From NCBI GenBank assembly GCA_002343775.1, contig DDSH01000031.1, forward strand, positions 62,001-126,000: a DNA stretch of 64,000 bases, in the 5' to 3' direction. This document shows, one piece after another, positions 24,970 to 32,798 of this stretch. Each line of letters opens with the position of its first letter. The first letter of the stretch is position 1. Position numbers and translations under genes: made by a program. This DNA is from Anaerolineales bacterium UBA2395. Lineage in GTDB: Bacteria > Chloroflexota > Anaerolineae > Anaerolineales > Villigracilaceae. The notes under the pieces are model-generated. The model searched no databases. It saw only the letters and a program-made list of their open reading frames with translations, and had not been told where the DNA came from.

Positions 24970-26616
24970 CTACTGGCTGATGTCGTTGACGTAATCCACC
25001 GCGCCGGAACATGCCCCCAGCAAATAAGGCGAGATGGTGTCCCATGTCAGTGGCAGACCATGAGCGCCGTTCGCGGCGGAGACCGCTTCGGCGAGGCATC
25101 CGCCGCCCGCGTTGTAATTGACGAGGGTAAATTTCCATAGGTCTTCGTAGGAAGCGGCATCGCCTGGGGAATTGCCGGTGTAGTTGTAGATGACCTGCCC
25201 GGTTTGCTCGCAGTTGGCGATCATCGTCTCAGCAAAAACCCCCACAGAAAAATGCGCCTGTGAAAGGTCCAACCCAAGCGGACATTCTTCGCAGGTGGCA
25301 TTCACACTGCCCACCAGAGCGCGTCGTAACTCGACCTGGATTTCTTTGTCCAAATTGGCATAGCCTTCGCCGCAAAGTTCCGAATCCATGACGAGCGGAC
25401 AAAATTGATTGAAAAAGGAGCGGTTCCAAAACAGGGTGGTGTCAGCTCCGTTCTCGGTCAGCTGACCGAGCCCTACATCTCCCGCCGCCTGATAGATCCC
25501 GGGCCAGAACTGACTTTCACGGGCAAACAAGTTCTTGAGCAGCCGGGCTGGAACGCCTGTATTTTTCGCCACACTGAGGATCAACTCGTCGAATTGGTTC
25601 TGCCAGATTCCCACAGCCTCGCGCGACGCTTCCAACCCGCATTGGTTGACCACGTTCCCCGGAGCCAAACCTCCATCCGGGCAGGAACCGGCATCCACTG
25701 CGCCCTGCAAGATCAGGTTTGCCGCGAGATAGGTATAAGGGATGTCGCTGCTGAGTTGCCCAGATTCCCTGGGAGTGCTCAACCATTGCGGCGCTCCGCC
25801 GACAGGCGGGAAAACATCCCACGAATCGGAGCAGGAGGCGACCACGTGTCCCTGCCATTGCGAGGAAAGAATGTCCACATACCAGTAAAGCTGGTCGGGG
25901 TCGCCGGTATCCACCAGCTGCACGCGCACCCTCGCATCGTAGACGATGCTGCTATCTCCGTAGGTGGAATATGCCCAGAATTCAAGGTTCGCGCCGTCTT
26001 CGTCGGTCTCTGGGAGGCGGAATTTGCAAATGCCGGTATCCTCACAGAAGAATTCCTCGCCGTTGTATGTCCCCTCGACGCGGATGATGGTTTCATTTGG
26101 CAATGGTTCCTGCCCCTCGATGACGATGGTTGGTCTGGTCTCGCAAATGTTCGTGGATGTGCTGTAGACGGGTTCGCAATCTTCCAGCGAGATCCAGGCA
26201 CTGGAAGCGGGCAGTTCGAGCGCGATCTCTTTCTTCTTTTCCTCGCTGTTGATCAGGACGGCGTAATAGCCATCGCAGTTTTTTACGTCATTAAGAGTGC
26301 AGGGGGGTTGGGTGATCCACTTTTTGTAGATGGTTTCGCCGCAGTCGCGATACACTTCCCCGGGCAGCGGCATACCTTCATGGTCGGCAAGGACGGAACA
26401 GGCGAACTTTTTGTTTTTCCAGGTGAGCAGATGCCATTCGAATGCGGTGTACTCCACTTCGATGATGGAGAACCGGTCAGGACCTGGGGGAGGGTTGGAT
26501 TCAGCAACCGGTGCTGGGTCCACGCTGGAGGCGGGCGAAGCGCCAGAACTGACCACCAGGTTCGAGACGGCAATCAGAATGAGAAGTGCGCGGTTCAGCC
26601 AGCGGTGCTTCTGCAT
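24970..26616 (-). CDS. Secreted protein with a transglycosylase (SLT)-like domain
   Basis: 548-residue exported protein with an N-terminal signal sequence (about 1-30, MQKHRWLNRALLILIAV). Residues 30 to about 310 are a Cys-rich, Asp/Glu-rich region with no recognised domain. The C-terminal part contains LILSVAKNTGVPARLLKNLFARESQFWPGIYQAAGDVGLGQLTENG-type sequence, where the Glu of ARESQF matches the catalytic Glu of lytic transglycosylases and GLGQLT matches the following motif. It could remodel cell wall or an extracellular polymer. It lies after ccmD, separated by a terminator, so it is probably not part of cytochrome maturation. The ATG start is chosen over an upstream TTG. Confidence 0.7.
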   Translation of the reverse strand: MQKHRWLNRALLILIAVSNLVVSSGASPASSVDPAPVAESNPPPGPDRFSIIEVEYTAFEWHLLTWKNKKFACSVLADHEGMPLPGEVYRDCGETIYKKWITQPPCTLNDVKNCDGYYAVLINSEEKKKEIALELPASSAWISLEDCEPVYSTSTNICETRPTIVIEGQEPLPNETIIRVEGTYNGEEFFCEDTGICKFRLPETDEDGANLEFWAYSTYGDSSIVYDARVRVQLVDTGDPDQLYWYVDILSSQWQGHVVASCSDSWDVFPPVGGAPQWLSTPRESGQLSSDIPYTYLAANLILQGAVDAGSCPDGGLAPGNVVNQCGLEASREAVGIWQNQFDELILSVAKNTGVPARLLKNLFARESQFWPGIYQAAGDVGLGQLTENGADTTLFWNRSFFNQFCPLVMDSELCGEGYANLDKEIQVELRRALVGSVNATCEECPLGLDLSQAHFSVGVFAETMIANCEQTGQVIYNYTGNSPGDAASYEDLWKFTLVNYNAGGGCLAEAVSAANGAHGLPLTWDTISPYLLGACSGAVDYVNDISQ

Positions 26617-26626
26617 GGGAATCAAA

Positions 26627-26658
26627 AGGAGCCCGCTTTATTATAACGGACTCCTTTT
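26627..26658 (-). terminator. Terminator of the ccm cluster
   Basis: On the minus strand GGAGTCCG pairs with CGGGCTCC (one G-T pair), followed by TTTTGATT. It sits just past the ccmD stop and upstream of the transglycosylase-like gene. Confidence 0.65.
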
Positions 26659-26665
26659 CAAATAA

Positions 26666-26824
26666 TTACTTCTTTTTGTTTGTGTCCATGTCCTCAAGTG
26701 TTTCGAGGTCGCGTTTGAGGTTCCGGTTGCGGATGTACATGCTGAGGACATAGATGCCCATGGTGAGGAATGAGACGATATACCCTGCCACCATGTAAGA
26801 AGAAGTGTCGGGATAGGTTTCCAT
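26666..26824 (-). CDS. ccmD: CcmD-like small membrane protein
   Basis: 52-residue protein METYPDTSSYMVAGYIVSFL..., with one membrane helix (about 11-31) and a positively charged, then acidic, cytoplasmic tail (RNRNLKRDLETLEDMD). Size, topology and position directly after ccmC match CcmD, which in E. coli helps release holo-CcmE from the CcmABC complex. Similarity alone would be too weak for a short protein; the context carries the call. GGAG lies nine bases upstream of the ATG. Confidence 0.75.
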   Translation of the reverse strand: METYPDTSSYMVAGYIVSFLTMGIYVLSMYIRNRNLKRDLETLEDMDTNKKK

Positions 26825-26838
26825 TTTTTATTCTCCGG

Positions 26839-27537
26839 TTACATTGAAACTTTGAGTTTGAGTTCTTCGACCTTGTCCTGCAAGCCGCCGATACGGATGC
26901 GGTGCCACATCAAGTCGATGAAGATGATGGTGAAAGCAGCAAAGGAAACGAGCATGGCGGTGACCATGTCGCCGGACATGCTGAAGCCGCCCTGTGCAGC
27001 AGCGCTTTCATTGCCGATGACAACCGGGTGAATGGTGCGGAACAGACGGATGACCATGAAGGTGATCGGCACACTGATGCCGCCCAGCAGTGTGTAAACT
27101 GCGCCAAAGCGGGCGCGTTTTTCGGGGTCTTCGATACCGGCGCGGAGCATGAAGTAGGCGATGTAGATAAGTTCGGTGATAGCTGCGGTGGTGAGGCGCG
27201 GGTCCCATGTCCACCAGGTGTTCCAGGCGGGACGCGCCCAAATAGAGCCGAGTACGATGGTGATGAAGAAGAACATGGTGCTGATCTCAACGGCAGCAAC
27301 TTCGAAGCGGTCCCAGCGCATGTCCTTGTTGATAAGGTAGATGATACCCGCGATTGCTGCGAGGATGAAGCCGAGCATGCCAACCCATGCCGTGCCGACA
27401 TGGAAATAGAAAACGCGCTGGACCTGTCCCATGAACAGTTCGGTGGGAGCGAAAACGAGCGCAAAATAGGTGGCGACACCCAACGAGATGACCGACAGGA
27501 TGTCAAGAATGGTGAGTGCAATTGGTTTGGATTGCAT
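26839..27537 (-). CDS. ccmC: Heme exporter/handling protein CcmC
   Basis: 232-residue polytopic membrane protein with six helices. It has the tryptophan-rich heme-handling motif WNTWWTWDPRLTT and the two flanking conserved histidines in VFYFHVGTAW and FRTIHPVV. CcmC loads heme onto CcmE at the outer membrane face in System I cytochrome c maturation. It lies 14 bp upstream of ccmD. The C-terminal extension (LQDKVEELKLKVSM) looks like a short coiled coil. Confidence 0.94.
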   Translation of the reverse strand: MQSKPIALTILDILSVISLGVATYFALVFAPTELFMGQVQRVFYFHVGTAWVGMLGFILAAIAGIIYLINKDMRWDRFEVAAVEISTMFFFITIVLGSIWARPAWNTWWTWDPRLTTAAITELIYIAYFMLRAGIEDPEKRARFGAVYTLLGGISVPITFMVIRLFRTIHPVVIGNESAAAQGGFSMSGDMVTAMLVSFAAFTIIFIDLMWHRIRIGGLQDKVEELKLKVSM

Positions 27538-27665
27538 TGAACGAACTCCTTAAGATTTATGATTTCGGACGTGCGATTGCATATTAAGGGTTTCAACTGA
27601 TTTTAAGCTTAACTGGCATAACTTTCGCTGAGAATGCCGGGGAAAATTGTATAGATTTTGGAGTT

Positions 27666-28355
27666 TCACTCCTCGACGACGTAGTCGAAGACCATGAAGG
27701 AGATGGCGATAAATACAATGTCGTAGACAATGAGCAGGTTGAGTGGGGTAAGGATCTCGGCAAAAGGCGCGCCGGTTATGATCCCGCCGCTGGCTTTGAC
27801 CGATGCCAATAACACCGGGACTGCCACCGGAAAGAGCAGAATGGGCAGCAGCACATCGCGGGTGCGCGTCTGCACCGACATGGCGGAGAGCAGTGTCCCG
27901 ACGGCGATGTATCCGATGGAGCCAAGCAACAGCACGCCAAGAAATTCCGGTTGGAAGATGCGCGTCTCGTTGTAGAGTATGGCATACATTGGAATGACGA
28001 TCGCCTCCACGATAAGCATGAAGGCAAGATTGCTGATGGCTTTGCCAAAGAAGATCGCCGAACGGTCCACCGGCGCAAGCAGGAGACCATCCATGCAGCC
28101 GCGGTCTTTTTCGACCGCCATCGAGCGATTCAAACCGAGAGTTCCAGCGAAGGCGAATGTGGTCCACAGCACACCGGCTGTGACCGATTTGCGGACGTCA
28201 ATGTTTAACTCCAACGCAAAGTTGAAGATGAGGATGACCAGCATGGAAAAGACCAGCATGGCAGACAACAACTCACGCGAACGCAGTTCTGCGGCGAGGT
28301 CTTTTTGGACGATGGCAAACGTAGCTTTGAGAAGGGATGGAGCGGAGGGTTTCAT
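27666..28355 (-). CDS. ccmB: Heme exporter subunit CcmB
   Basis: 229-residue membrane partner of the CcmA ATPase, with six helices. Family sequence is clear in LRSRELLSAMLVFSMLVILIFNFAL, AVEKDRGCMDGLLLAPVDRSAIFFGKAISNL and LLPILLFPVAVPVLLA. CcmAB uses ATP to release heme-loaded CcmE from CcmC. It follows ccmA by seven bases and precedes ccmC by about 130 bp. Confidence 0.94.
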   Translation of the reverse strand: MKPSAPSLLKATFAIVQKDLAAELRSRELLSAMLVFSMLVILIFNFALELNIDVRKSVTAGVLWTTFAFAGTLGLNRSMAVEKDRGCMDGLLLAPVDRSAIFFGKAISNLAFMLIVEAIVIPMYAILYNETRIFQPEFLGVLLLGSIGYIAVGTLLSAMSVQTRTRDVLLPILLFPVAVPVLLASVKASGGIITGAPFAEILTPLNLLIVYDIVFIAISFMVFDYVVEE

Positions 28356-28362
28356 GTCTTTG

Positions 28363-29070
28363 CTATGACTCCAGCGACTTCTTGTAAAAATCGAGCAGGT
28401 TCGAGTCTTTGAAGTCCTCTCGTTTGGCGGAGGCGGCGATCACCCCGCGCGAGAGGATATCGAAGCGGGTGGCAAGGTCTTCGGCGCGGGCGAGGTCGTG
28501 GGAGGTCATTACCACGGTGCGTCCCTTTGCCGCAACCGAGCGCAGCACTTCATCCAGCATTTCCGAGGCGTCCTGGTCCAGCCCGGTGTAGGGTTCGTCG
28601 AACAGCACCACTTCGGGGTCGTGCAGGACGGCTCGCCCGATGGCTAGGCGCTGCTGCATGCCGCGCGAAAAGGTGCGAACCAAGTCCTTGCGCCGCGCCT
28701 CCAGCCCGATCATTTCAAGCACTTCGGTGATTCGTGGCTGGTAATTGGCAAGCCCGTACATCTGAGCATAAAAGTGCAGGTTTTCCTCGGCGGTCAGATC
28801 AGGGTAGAGCAGGGGCATGTGTGAAACCACTCCCAACCGCGCGCGGACATTGGCAGAATCGTTCGGCAGCGAGTATCCCGCCACTTTGACACTGCCCATT
28901 GAAGGTCGGGAGAGTGAAGCGAGAATTCGCAGAAAAGTGGTCTTGCCCGCGCCGTTCGGTCCGAGCAGTGCCACAAATTCACCGGGCTCCACGTGGAAGT
29001 CCAATCCGCGCAGGATGGTTTTCAACCCAAAACGTTTGACGAGTTTTTTAACTTCGATCATGGTGTTCAC
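28363..29070 (-). CDS. ccmA: Heme exporter ATP-binding protein CcmA
   Basis: 235-residue ABC ATPase. Walker A LLGPNGAGKTTFLRIL, signature FSRGMQQRLAIGRAVLHDP, Walker B VVLFDEPYTGLD and the switch His in MTSHDLAR are all intact. It pairs with CcmB next door. Two ATGs nine bases apart are possible starts; neither has a good ribosome binding site because a dispersed palindrome (29074-29152) ends just upstream. Confidence 0.93.
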   Translation of the reverse strand: MNTMIEVKKLVKRFGLKTILRGLDFHVEPGEFVALLGPNGAGKTTFLRILASLSRPSMGSVKVAGYSLPNDSANVRARLGVVSHMPLLYPDLTAEENLHFYAQMYGLANYQPRITEVLEMIGLEARRKDLVRTFSRGMQQRLAIGRAVLHDPEVVLFDEPYTGLDQDASEMLDEVLRSVAAKGRTVVMTSHDLARAEDLATRFDILSRGVIAASAKREDFKDSNLLDFYKKSLES

Positions 29071-29073
29071 TTT

Positions 29074-29152
29074 GTCATTGCGAGGGTGCTAGCCGGGAGC
29101 AAGACTAAGGTCGAGATTGCTCCGTCGGGAAAATCTCTTTCCTCGCAATGAC
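29074..29152. repeat. Dispersed repeat, GTCATTGCGAG family, copy 2
   Basis: GTCATTGCGAGG (29074-29085) and CCTCGCAATGAC (29141-29152) are perfect 12-bp inverted ends. It fills the junction between the cytochrome gene and ccmA. Confidence 0.85.
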
Positions 29153-29156
29153 GTAG

Positions 29157-31034
29157 TTAACCTTTCCTCTTCAACGCGTCTTTCAACTCGTCGCGTCTTT
29201 GTCTGTAGGCATCGTCCGAGATCTTTCCGGCGCGGTGCAGGTCATCGAGGGCGATGATGGCATCCATCACGGATTCGGCGTCGCTGAACTCATCCTCCTC
29301 TGCTTCTTCCTCTTCCTCTGGTTCTTCGACCTTGTTCTTGTCGCGCATGTACATCCAGACACCAGCGATGATGAGTACCACGCCCAACGCGCCGATGCCG
29401 ATCAAAAGATTCTGATTCTGTGTGAGGTCGGCGGCGACAGCGGTATTTGCAGGGTCGCCGGAGAGCGTGAACTCGAGGGTGGCATCCTTGCCAACCGCGC
29501 CAGAGGTGTATACATGGAAGTTCGTGCCCTGCAGGTTTTGCACACCGCCATCTGCAAGGGAAACGCCCTCCGCTTCCACCCCTTCGGGCAGGTAAAGGAC
29601 GACCTCTGCGATGGGCAGCAGTGCAGGTTGGACGATCTGGATCTCTTTCGATTTTGGCAGTGATGCGAATGCGATCAACCCGTAGGTCGCGTCGCTGGGG
29701 GGCATCGCAAAACCTGTATCGGTCGGGACGAAACCCGCGCTGTCCTGTGTGGCTTCGTAACCGAGTCCGCTGGAGCCGTCGGGGAAGGCGATGAACGGAA
29801 TGTTCTGGTCTGCACCCATGTCGATCAAAACGGTTTTGTCGCCGCTATTGGCAATGCTGTACACGGCAAAGACCTGTGCTGAGTCTTCGCTGGCAAGGTC
29901 GAAGAAGATTTGCAAGGTATTGACCTGTAAGTTGCTGAAATCGTCGGTGGTTTCGTACACAACGATATCCGACAAAAGCAAATCGACCACGCCCGGGGCG
30001 ACAACGGCAAATTCTGATTGATAGGTCAAGCCATCCACGACGACTTCGGTGAGGTAGATCTCGCTTTCGGTAAGCGGGGTTTCAAATTCGTATGAACCGT
30101 CGGGGTTGATCGTGCCTTCGACGGTCAAAAATTCTGTCGGTCCGGCGCTTGGGTCGCTTCCGTGGTCGAAACCGCGCAGGGTGATCTTGGTGTCGGCGGG
30201 AAGGTCTTTGCCGGTGCGATTGTCAATTTTGCCGGTGACCATGCCTGTGCTCATGGCGACTTCTTCGGTCGCTTCTGGCGTGACTTCGGCTTGGGGCGTG
30301 CCTTCGGCGGGTGTGGCTTCCGCTGAGGGTGTGGCGGAGTCGCTTTCAGCGGCGGCGGGAGTCTCGGTCACAGCTGCCGCTACCGGCGCGGAAGGAGGCG
30401 CAAACGTCAGCGTGCGGATGTAGGCTGCGACGGCGTATGCTTCCTCGTCGCTGAAATTCGCGCCAAAGGCGGGCAGGTTTCCACCGCCCTGACGCATCAT
30501 GTCCACGATCTCATCTCCCGAAAGCGCCGACATCATTTGCAGGTTGTTGAAGACATCGCCACAGTCGGCGCAGGTTTCTTCAAAGAGGGTTTTGCCGAGT
30601 TCGAGTTGTTCGTTGGTGGTGTGCAACGTGAAGGCGTAATGCACCACATCCCAGCGTTCCTGGTCGCTCAGGCTGAGGAAGGGCGGCATGAAGCGGTCGA
30701 TATTGCCCTGTGTGACGGTGGTGTACCATTTTTCAGGCGCGGCTTTGTTGGCGTATTCGGGCAAGCCGATGGGAATGACCGTGACCGGCAGCTGCTTGCC
30801 CTGCTCACCATCGCCCAGACCGGTGTCGCCGTGGCAGGGAGCGCAGTTTTCCACGAAGATCGCTTTGCCGTTTTCGATGTCCGGCGCAGCGGAGGGGTAC
30901 AACGGTCCCAGCGTGGGCAGCGGGGTGGGGGGGACGTATCCTGGCGGCGGTGTGACATCTGCCGCGAGGGTCATGTTACAGGCGGAAAGCAGGAGGGTTC
31001 CCAGGGCTAAAATCAGGATGTGGCGTAATTTCAT
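29157..31034 (-). CDS. Cytochrome c lipoprotein with one intact and one degenerate heme domain
   Basis: 625-residue exported protein. Lipobox LLSAC (Cys19) suggests a lipid anchor. The first cytochrome domain (about 53-140) has CAPCH (64-68) and a likely axial Met in DRFMPPF. The second (about 146-210) has CADCG (155-159), so the heme His is replaced by Gly, and LPAFG lacks the usual Met. Then come a low-complexity Ala/Glu/Thr linker (about 213-262), beta-sandwich domains resembling carboxypeptidase-regulatory folds, a membrane helix near 535-555, an acidic stretch, and a SHOCT-like tail (LDDLHRAGKISDDAYRQRRDEL). It sits inside the ccm cluster and is presumably matured by it. An electron carrier role is inferred. 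Confidence 0.85.
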   Translation of the reverse strand: MKLRHILILALGTLLLSACNMTLAADVTPPPGYVPPTPLPTLGPLYPSAAPDIENGKAIFVENCAPCHGDTGLGDGEQGKQLPVTVIPIGLPEYANKAAPEKWYTTVTQGNIDRFMPPFLSLSDQERWDVVHYAFTLHTTNEQLELGKTLFEETCADCGDVFNNLQMMSALSGDEIVDMMRQGGGNLPAFGANFSDEEAYAVAAYIRTLTFAPPSAPVAAAVTETPAAAESDSATPSAEATPAEGTPQAEVTPEATEEVAMSTGMVTGKIDNRTGKDLPADTKITLRGFDHGSDPSAGPTEFLTVEGTINPDGSYEFETPLTESEIYLTEVVVDGLTYQSEFAVVAPGVVDLLLSDIVVYETTDDFSNLQVNTLQIFFDLASEDSAQVFAVYSIANSGDKTVLIDMGADQNIPFIAFPDGSSGLGYEATQDSAGFVPTDTGFAMPPSDATYGLIAFASLPKSKEIQIVQPALLPIAEVVLYLPEGVEAEGVSLADGGVQNLQGTNFHVYTSGAVGKDATLEFTLSGDPANTAVAADLTQNQNLLIGIGALGVVLIIAGVWMYMRDKNKVEEPEEEEEAEEDEFSDAESVMDAIIALDDLHRAGKISDDAYRQRRDELKDALKRKG

Positions 31035-31057
31035 GAAAGTCCTCAGTGGAGGAGACC

Positions 31058-31101
31058 GGTAATTAGTAACTAGTAATTACCAATCTCCAATTCCCAGTTA
31101 C
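31058..31101. repeat. Heptanucleotide repeat array
   Basis: Six units GGTAATT, AGTAACT, AGTAATT, ACCAATC, TCCAATT, CCCAGTT. The last unit provides the stop codon of the upstream CcmI-like gene. Confidence 0.75.
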
Positions 31102-31607
31102 TTTAGAGATTTCCCGCAAGACGGGCAGAAACGGTCTGTGACCAGCACGGGCTTTCCACATTTCGGGCAGAACCCGGCGGATTTGCTTTTGTGCTGCTTG
31201 CGGCGCGAAACGATCATCGCTTCGATATCGTCGTCGTTCAATTCGGCGGTGCGCGAAGCGGAGTCGGCGCGTTTGGCGGCGGCTGCTTTTTCGATGCGCG
31301 CTTCAGCGTTCGCACCGGAGGCGGAGACGGGAGCCACTTCATCGAGTTTGCGGAGAATATCCGCGCCTTTTTGCAACAGCGAAGCGCGTTGTTCGGGATA
31401 ATCCTCAGCGGGGATCTTGCCGAGTTTGAAGTCGAAATCAAGTTCCTGCAGCGAGTTGATGACGCGGTCGCGTTCGGCTTGCAGCGCGGAGATCTCATGC
31501 AGGTTTTCCGCAACGACGCGGCGCCCGCGCTGGGTCAGCGGGGCATAGAGATACACACCGACGATGACCAGCACTGCCAGGACAAGAAAAATTGAACCTA
31601 ATTCCAT
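31098..31607 (-). CDS. CcmI-like membrane protein with C-terminal zinc ribbon
   Basis: 169-residue protein: one N-terminal membrane helix (3-24), a helical coiled-coil region with HEISALQAERDRVINSLQELDFDFKLGKIPAEDY, an Ala-rich linker, and a zinc ribbon FCPKCGKPVLVTDRFCPSCGKSLK with two CxxC pairs. The LxELDFDFxLGKIxxxDY segment is like the N-terminal part of CcmI/CycH proteins; the zinc ribbon replaces the TPR domain. Position between the cytochrome and CcmG genes supports a role in cytochrome c assembly, perhaps in presenting apocytochrome, but this is inference. Confidence 0.7.
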   Translation of the reverse strand: MELGSIFLVLAVLVIVGVYLYAPLTQRGRRVVAENLHEISALQAERDRVINSLQELDFDFKLGKIPAEDYPEQRASLLQKGADILRKLDEVAPVSASGANAEARIEKAAAAKRADSASRTAELNDDDIEAMIVSRRKQHKSKSAGFCPKCGKPVLVTDRFCPSCGKSLK

Positions 31608-31616
31608 GTTTCCACC

Positions 31617-32183
31617 TTAGGGAAGTTTTTGCTCGATGACGGATTTGATCTCGTCGACGGAAAGGAAGGGACCCACCTTGACATAGTACAACACGCCATC
31701 GGGGTCGATGAAATACGTCTCGGGTACGCCGCGGATGCGGAACAGTTGAGAGATGCGTGTGCCCATATCCGGTCCGTTGTAGAACGTGATGTCGAACTTC
31801 CTCAGGTAGGCGCGCGCTTCCGGCTCGGTATCCACATAATCCGCGCCGAGGAAGACAACCTGCCCACTATCCTTGTAAGTCCGCCAGGCTTCTTCAAGTT
31901 CGGCGGCTTCCTGCTCGCAAGGTTTGCACCACGAAGCCCAGAAGTTCAGCACCACCACCTTGCCGCGAAACTCAGAAAGGCTCACTTCGCTCCTGCCTTC
32001 GTATTCATAGCCGCTAAAAAGCGGCAGCGTGAAATCGGGAATTTCATCGCCCGGTTGCACAGTCCCCTGTTGGCGTTTGCTGAGAGTGACGCCTACCAGC
32101 GCTAGCAACCCCACAATGAATGCCCAAATCACGATCTGCACCCACAGGGATACGCCGCGTTTTGGGGTCGTTGTTTCAGTCAT
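31617..32183 (-). CDS. ccmG: Thiol-disulfide oxidoreductase CcmG/TlpA-like
   Basis: 188-residue membrane-anchored thioredoxin-fold protein. One helix (about 11-31) precedes an outer domain with VVLNFWASWCKPCEQEAAEL (active-site CKPC), the family insert GADYVDTEPEARAYL and the cis-Pro region RGVPETYFIDPDG. It reduces the heme-binding cysteines of apocytochrome c. It lies 9 bp upstream of the CcmI-like gene. Confidence 0.92.
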   Translation of the reverse strand: MTETTTPKRGVSLWVQIVIWAFIVGLLALVGVTLSKRQQGTVQPGDEIPDFTLPLFSGYEYEGRSEVSLSEFRGKVVVLNFWASWCKPCEQEAAELEEAWRTYKDSGQVVFLGADYVDTEPEARAYLRKFDITFYNGPDMGTRISQLFRIRGVPETYFIDPDGVLYYVKVGPFLSVDEIKSVIEQKLP

Positions 32184-32239
32184 GTCATTCTCCAGTGAAG
32201 ACCGGGTGGGTGGTGTTACGACCTGCCCGGTCTGTGATT

Positions 32240-32731
32240 TTACTTTCGATTCTTCAACTCATCTTCGAGACGTGCAATGTACTCATCTTTTTGGGATGTT
32301 GAGCCCGCTTCTTCACCCGGACCTGAGTCCGCTTCTACCGCCCGGGGCTTTGTCCACGCCTGAAACGAGCGGAAGAGGATGAACGCCCCAGCGAGGATGA
32401 AAACCGGAGGAAGGATGTAGATCAACCAGTTCAAGCCGGTGCGCGGAGGCTCAGACAGCACGCGTGCGCCATAGTTATCCACGAAATATTGCTTGATCTC
32501 CTCCTCGGTCTTGCCTTCGGAAAGCTGCAAGCGGATCAACTCGCGCCATTGGCGGCATGCTTCCGTCGGGCAGACATCCAGCGGCGTGTTCTCGCAGACC
32601 GGGCAGTACAACTGCTTGGCGATCGCGTTGACTTCATCGTCCGTGGGCATGTCATCCTGAGCGAAGACGGGGCTGATCAACAATCCTGTCAGAACGAGGG
32701 CAAGGATTAGGATGTTGGAAAGTTTTTTCAT
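32240..32731 (-). CDS. ccmH: Cytochrome c maturation protein CcmH
   Basis: 163-residue protein with a signal sequence (1-24), the redox motif LYCPVCENTPLDVCPTEACRQWRELI and a membrane helix (about 105-127). The first CxxC is the thiol pair that resolves apocytochrome disulfides; two further Cys follow at DVCPTEAC. GGAG eight bases upstream supports the start at 32731; a 126-bp in-frame extension reads a repeat array. Its presence matters because the CcmE of this cluster is the cysteine type. Confidence 0.9.
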   Translation of the reverse strand: MKKLSNILILALVLTGLLISPVFAQDDMPTDDEVNAIAKQLYCPVCENTPLDVCPTEACRQWRELIRLQLSEGKTEEEIKQYFVDNYGARVLSEPPRTGLNWLIYILPPVFILAGAFILFRSFQAWTKPRAVEADSGPGEEAGSTSQKDEYIARLEDELKNRK

Positions 32732-32743
32732 AATATTCTCCGG

Positions 32744-32792
32744 GTCGAAGGTCTCAGGTCTAAAGTCATTGACGTTTGACTTTCGACTTTTG
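32744..32792. repeat. Heptanucleotide repeat array
   Basis: Seven units GTCGAAG, GTCTCAG, GTCTAAA, GTCATTG, ACGTTTG, ACTTTCG, ACTTTTG between the ccmF stop and the ccmH start. It is the longest array in the window. Confidence 0.75.
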
Positions 32793-32798
32793 ACCCGT

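Noticed and set aside
25405..26646. A 413-codon open frame on the plus strand
   Set aside because: It is antisense to the secreted transglycosylase-like gene, has no ribosome binding site and its protein has no family-like pattern, while the minus-strand protein has a signal peptide and an SLT motif.
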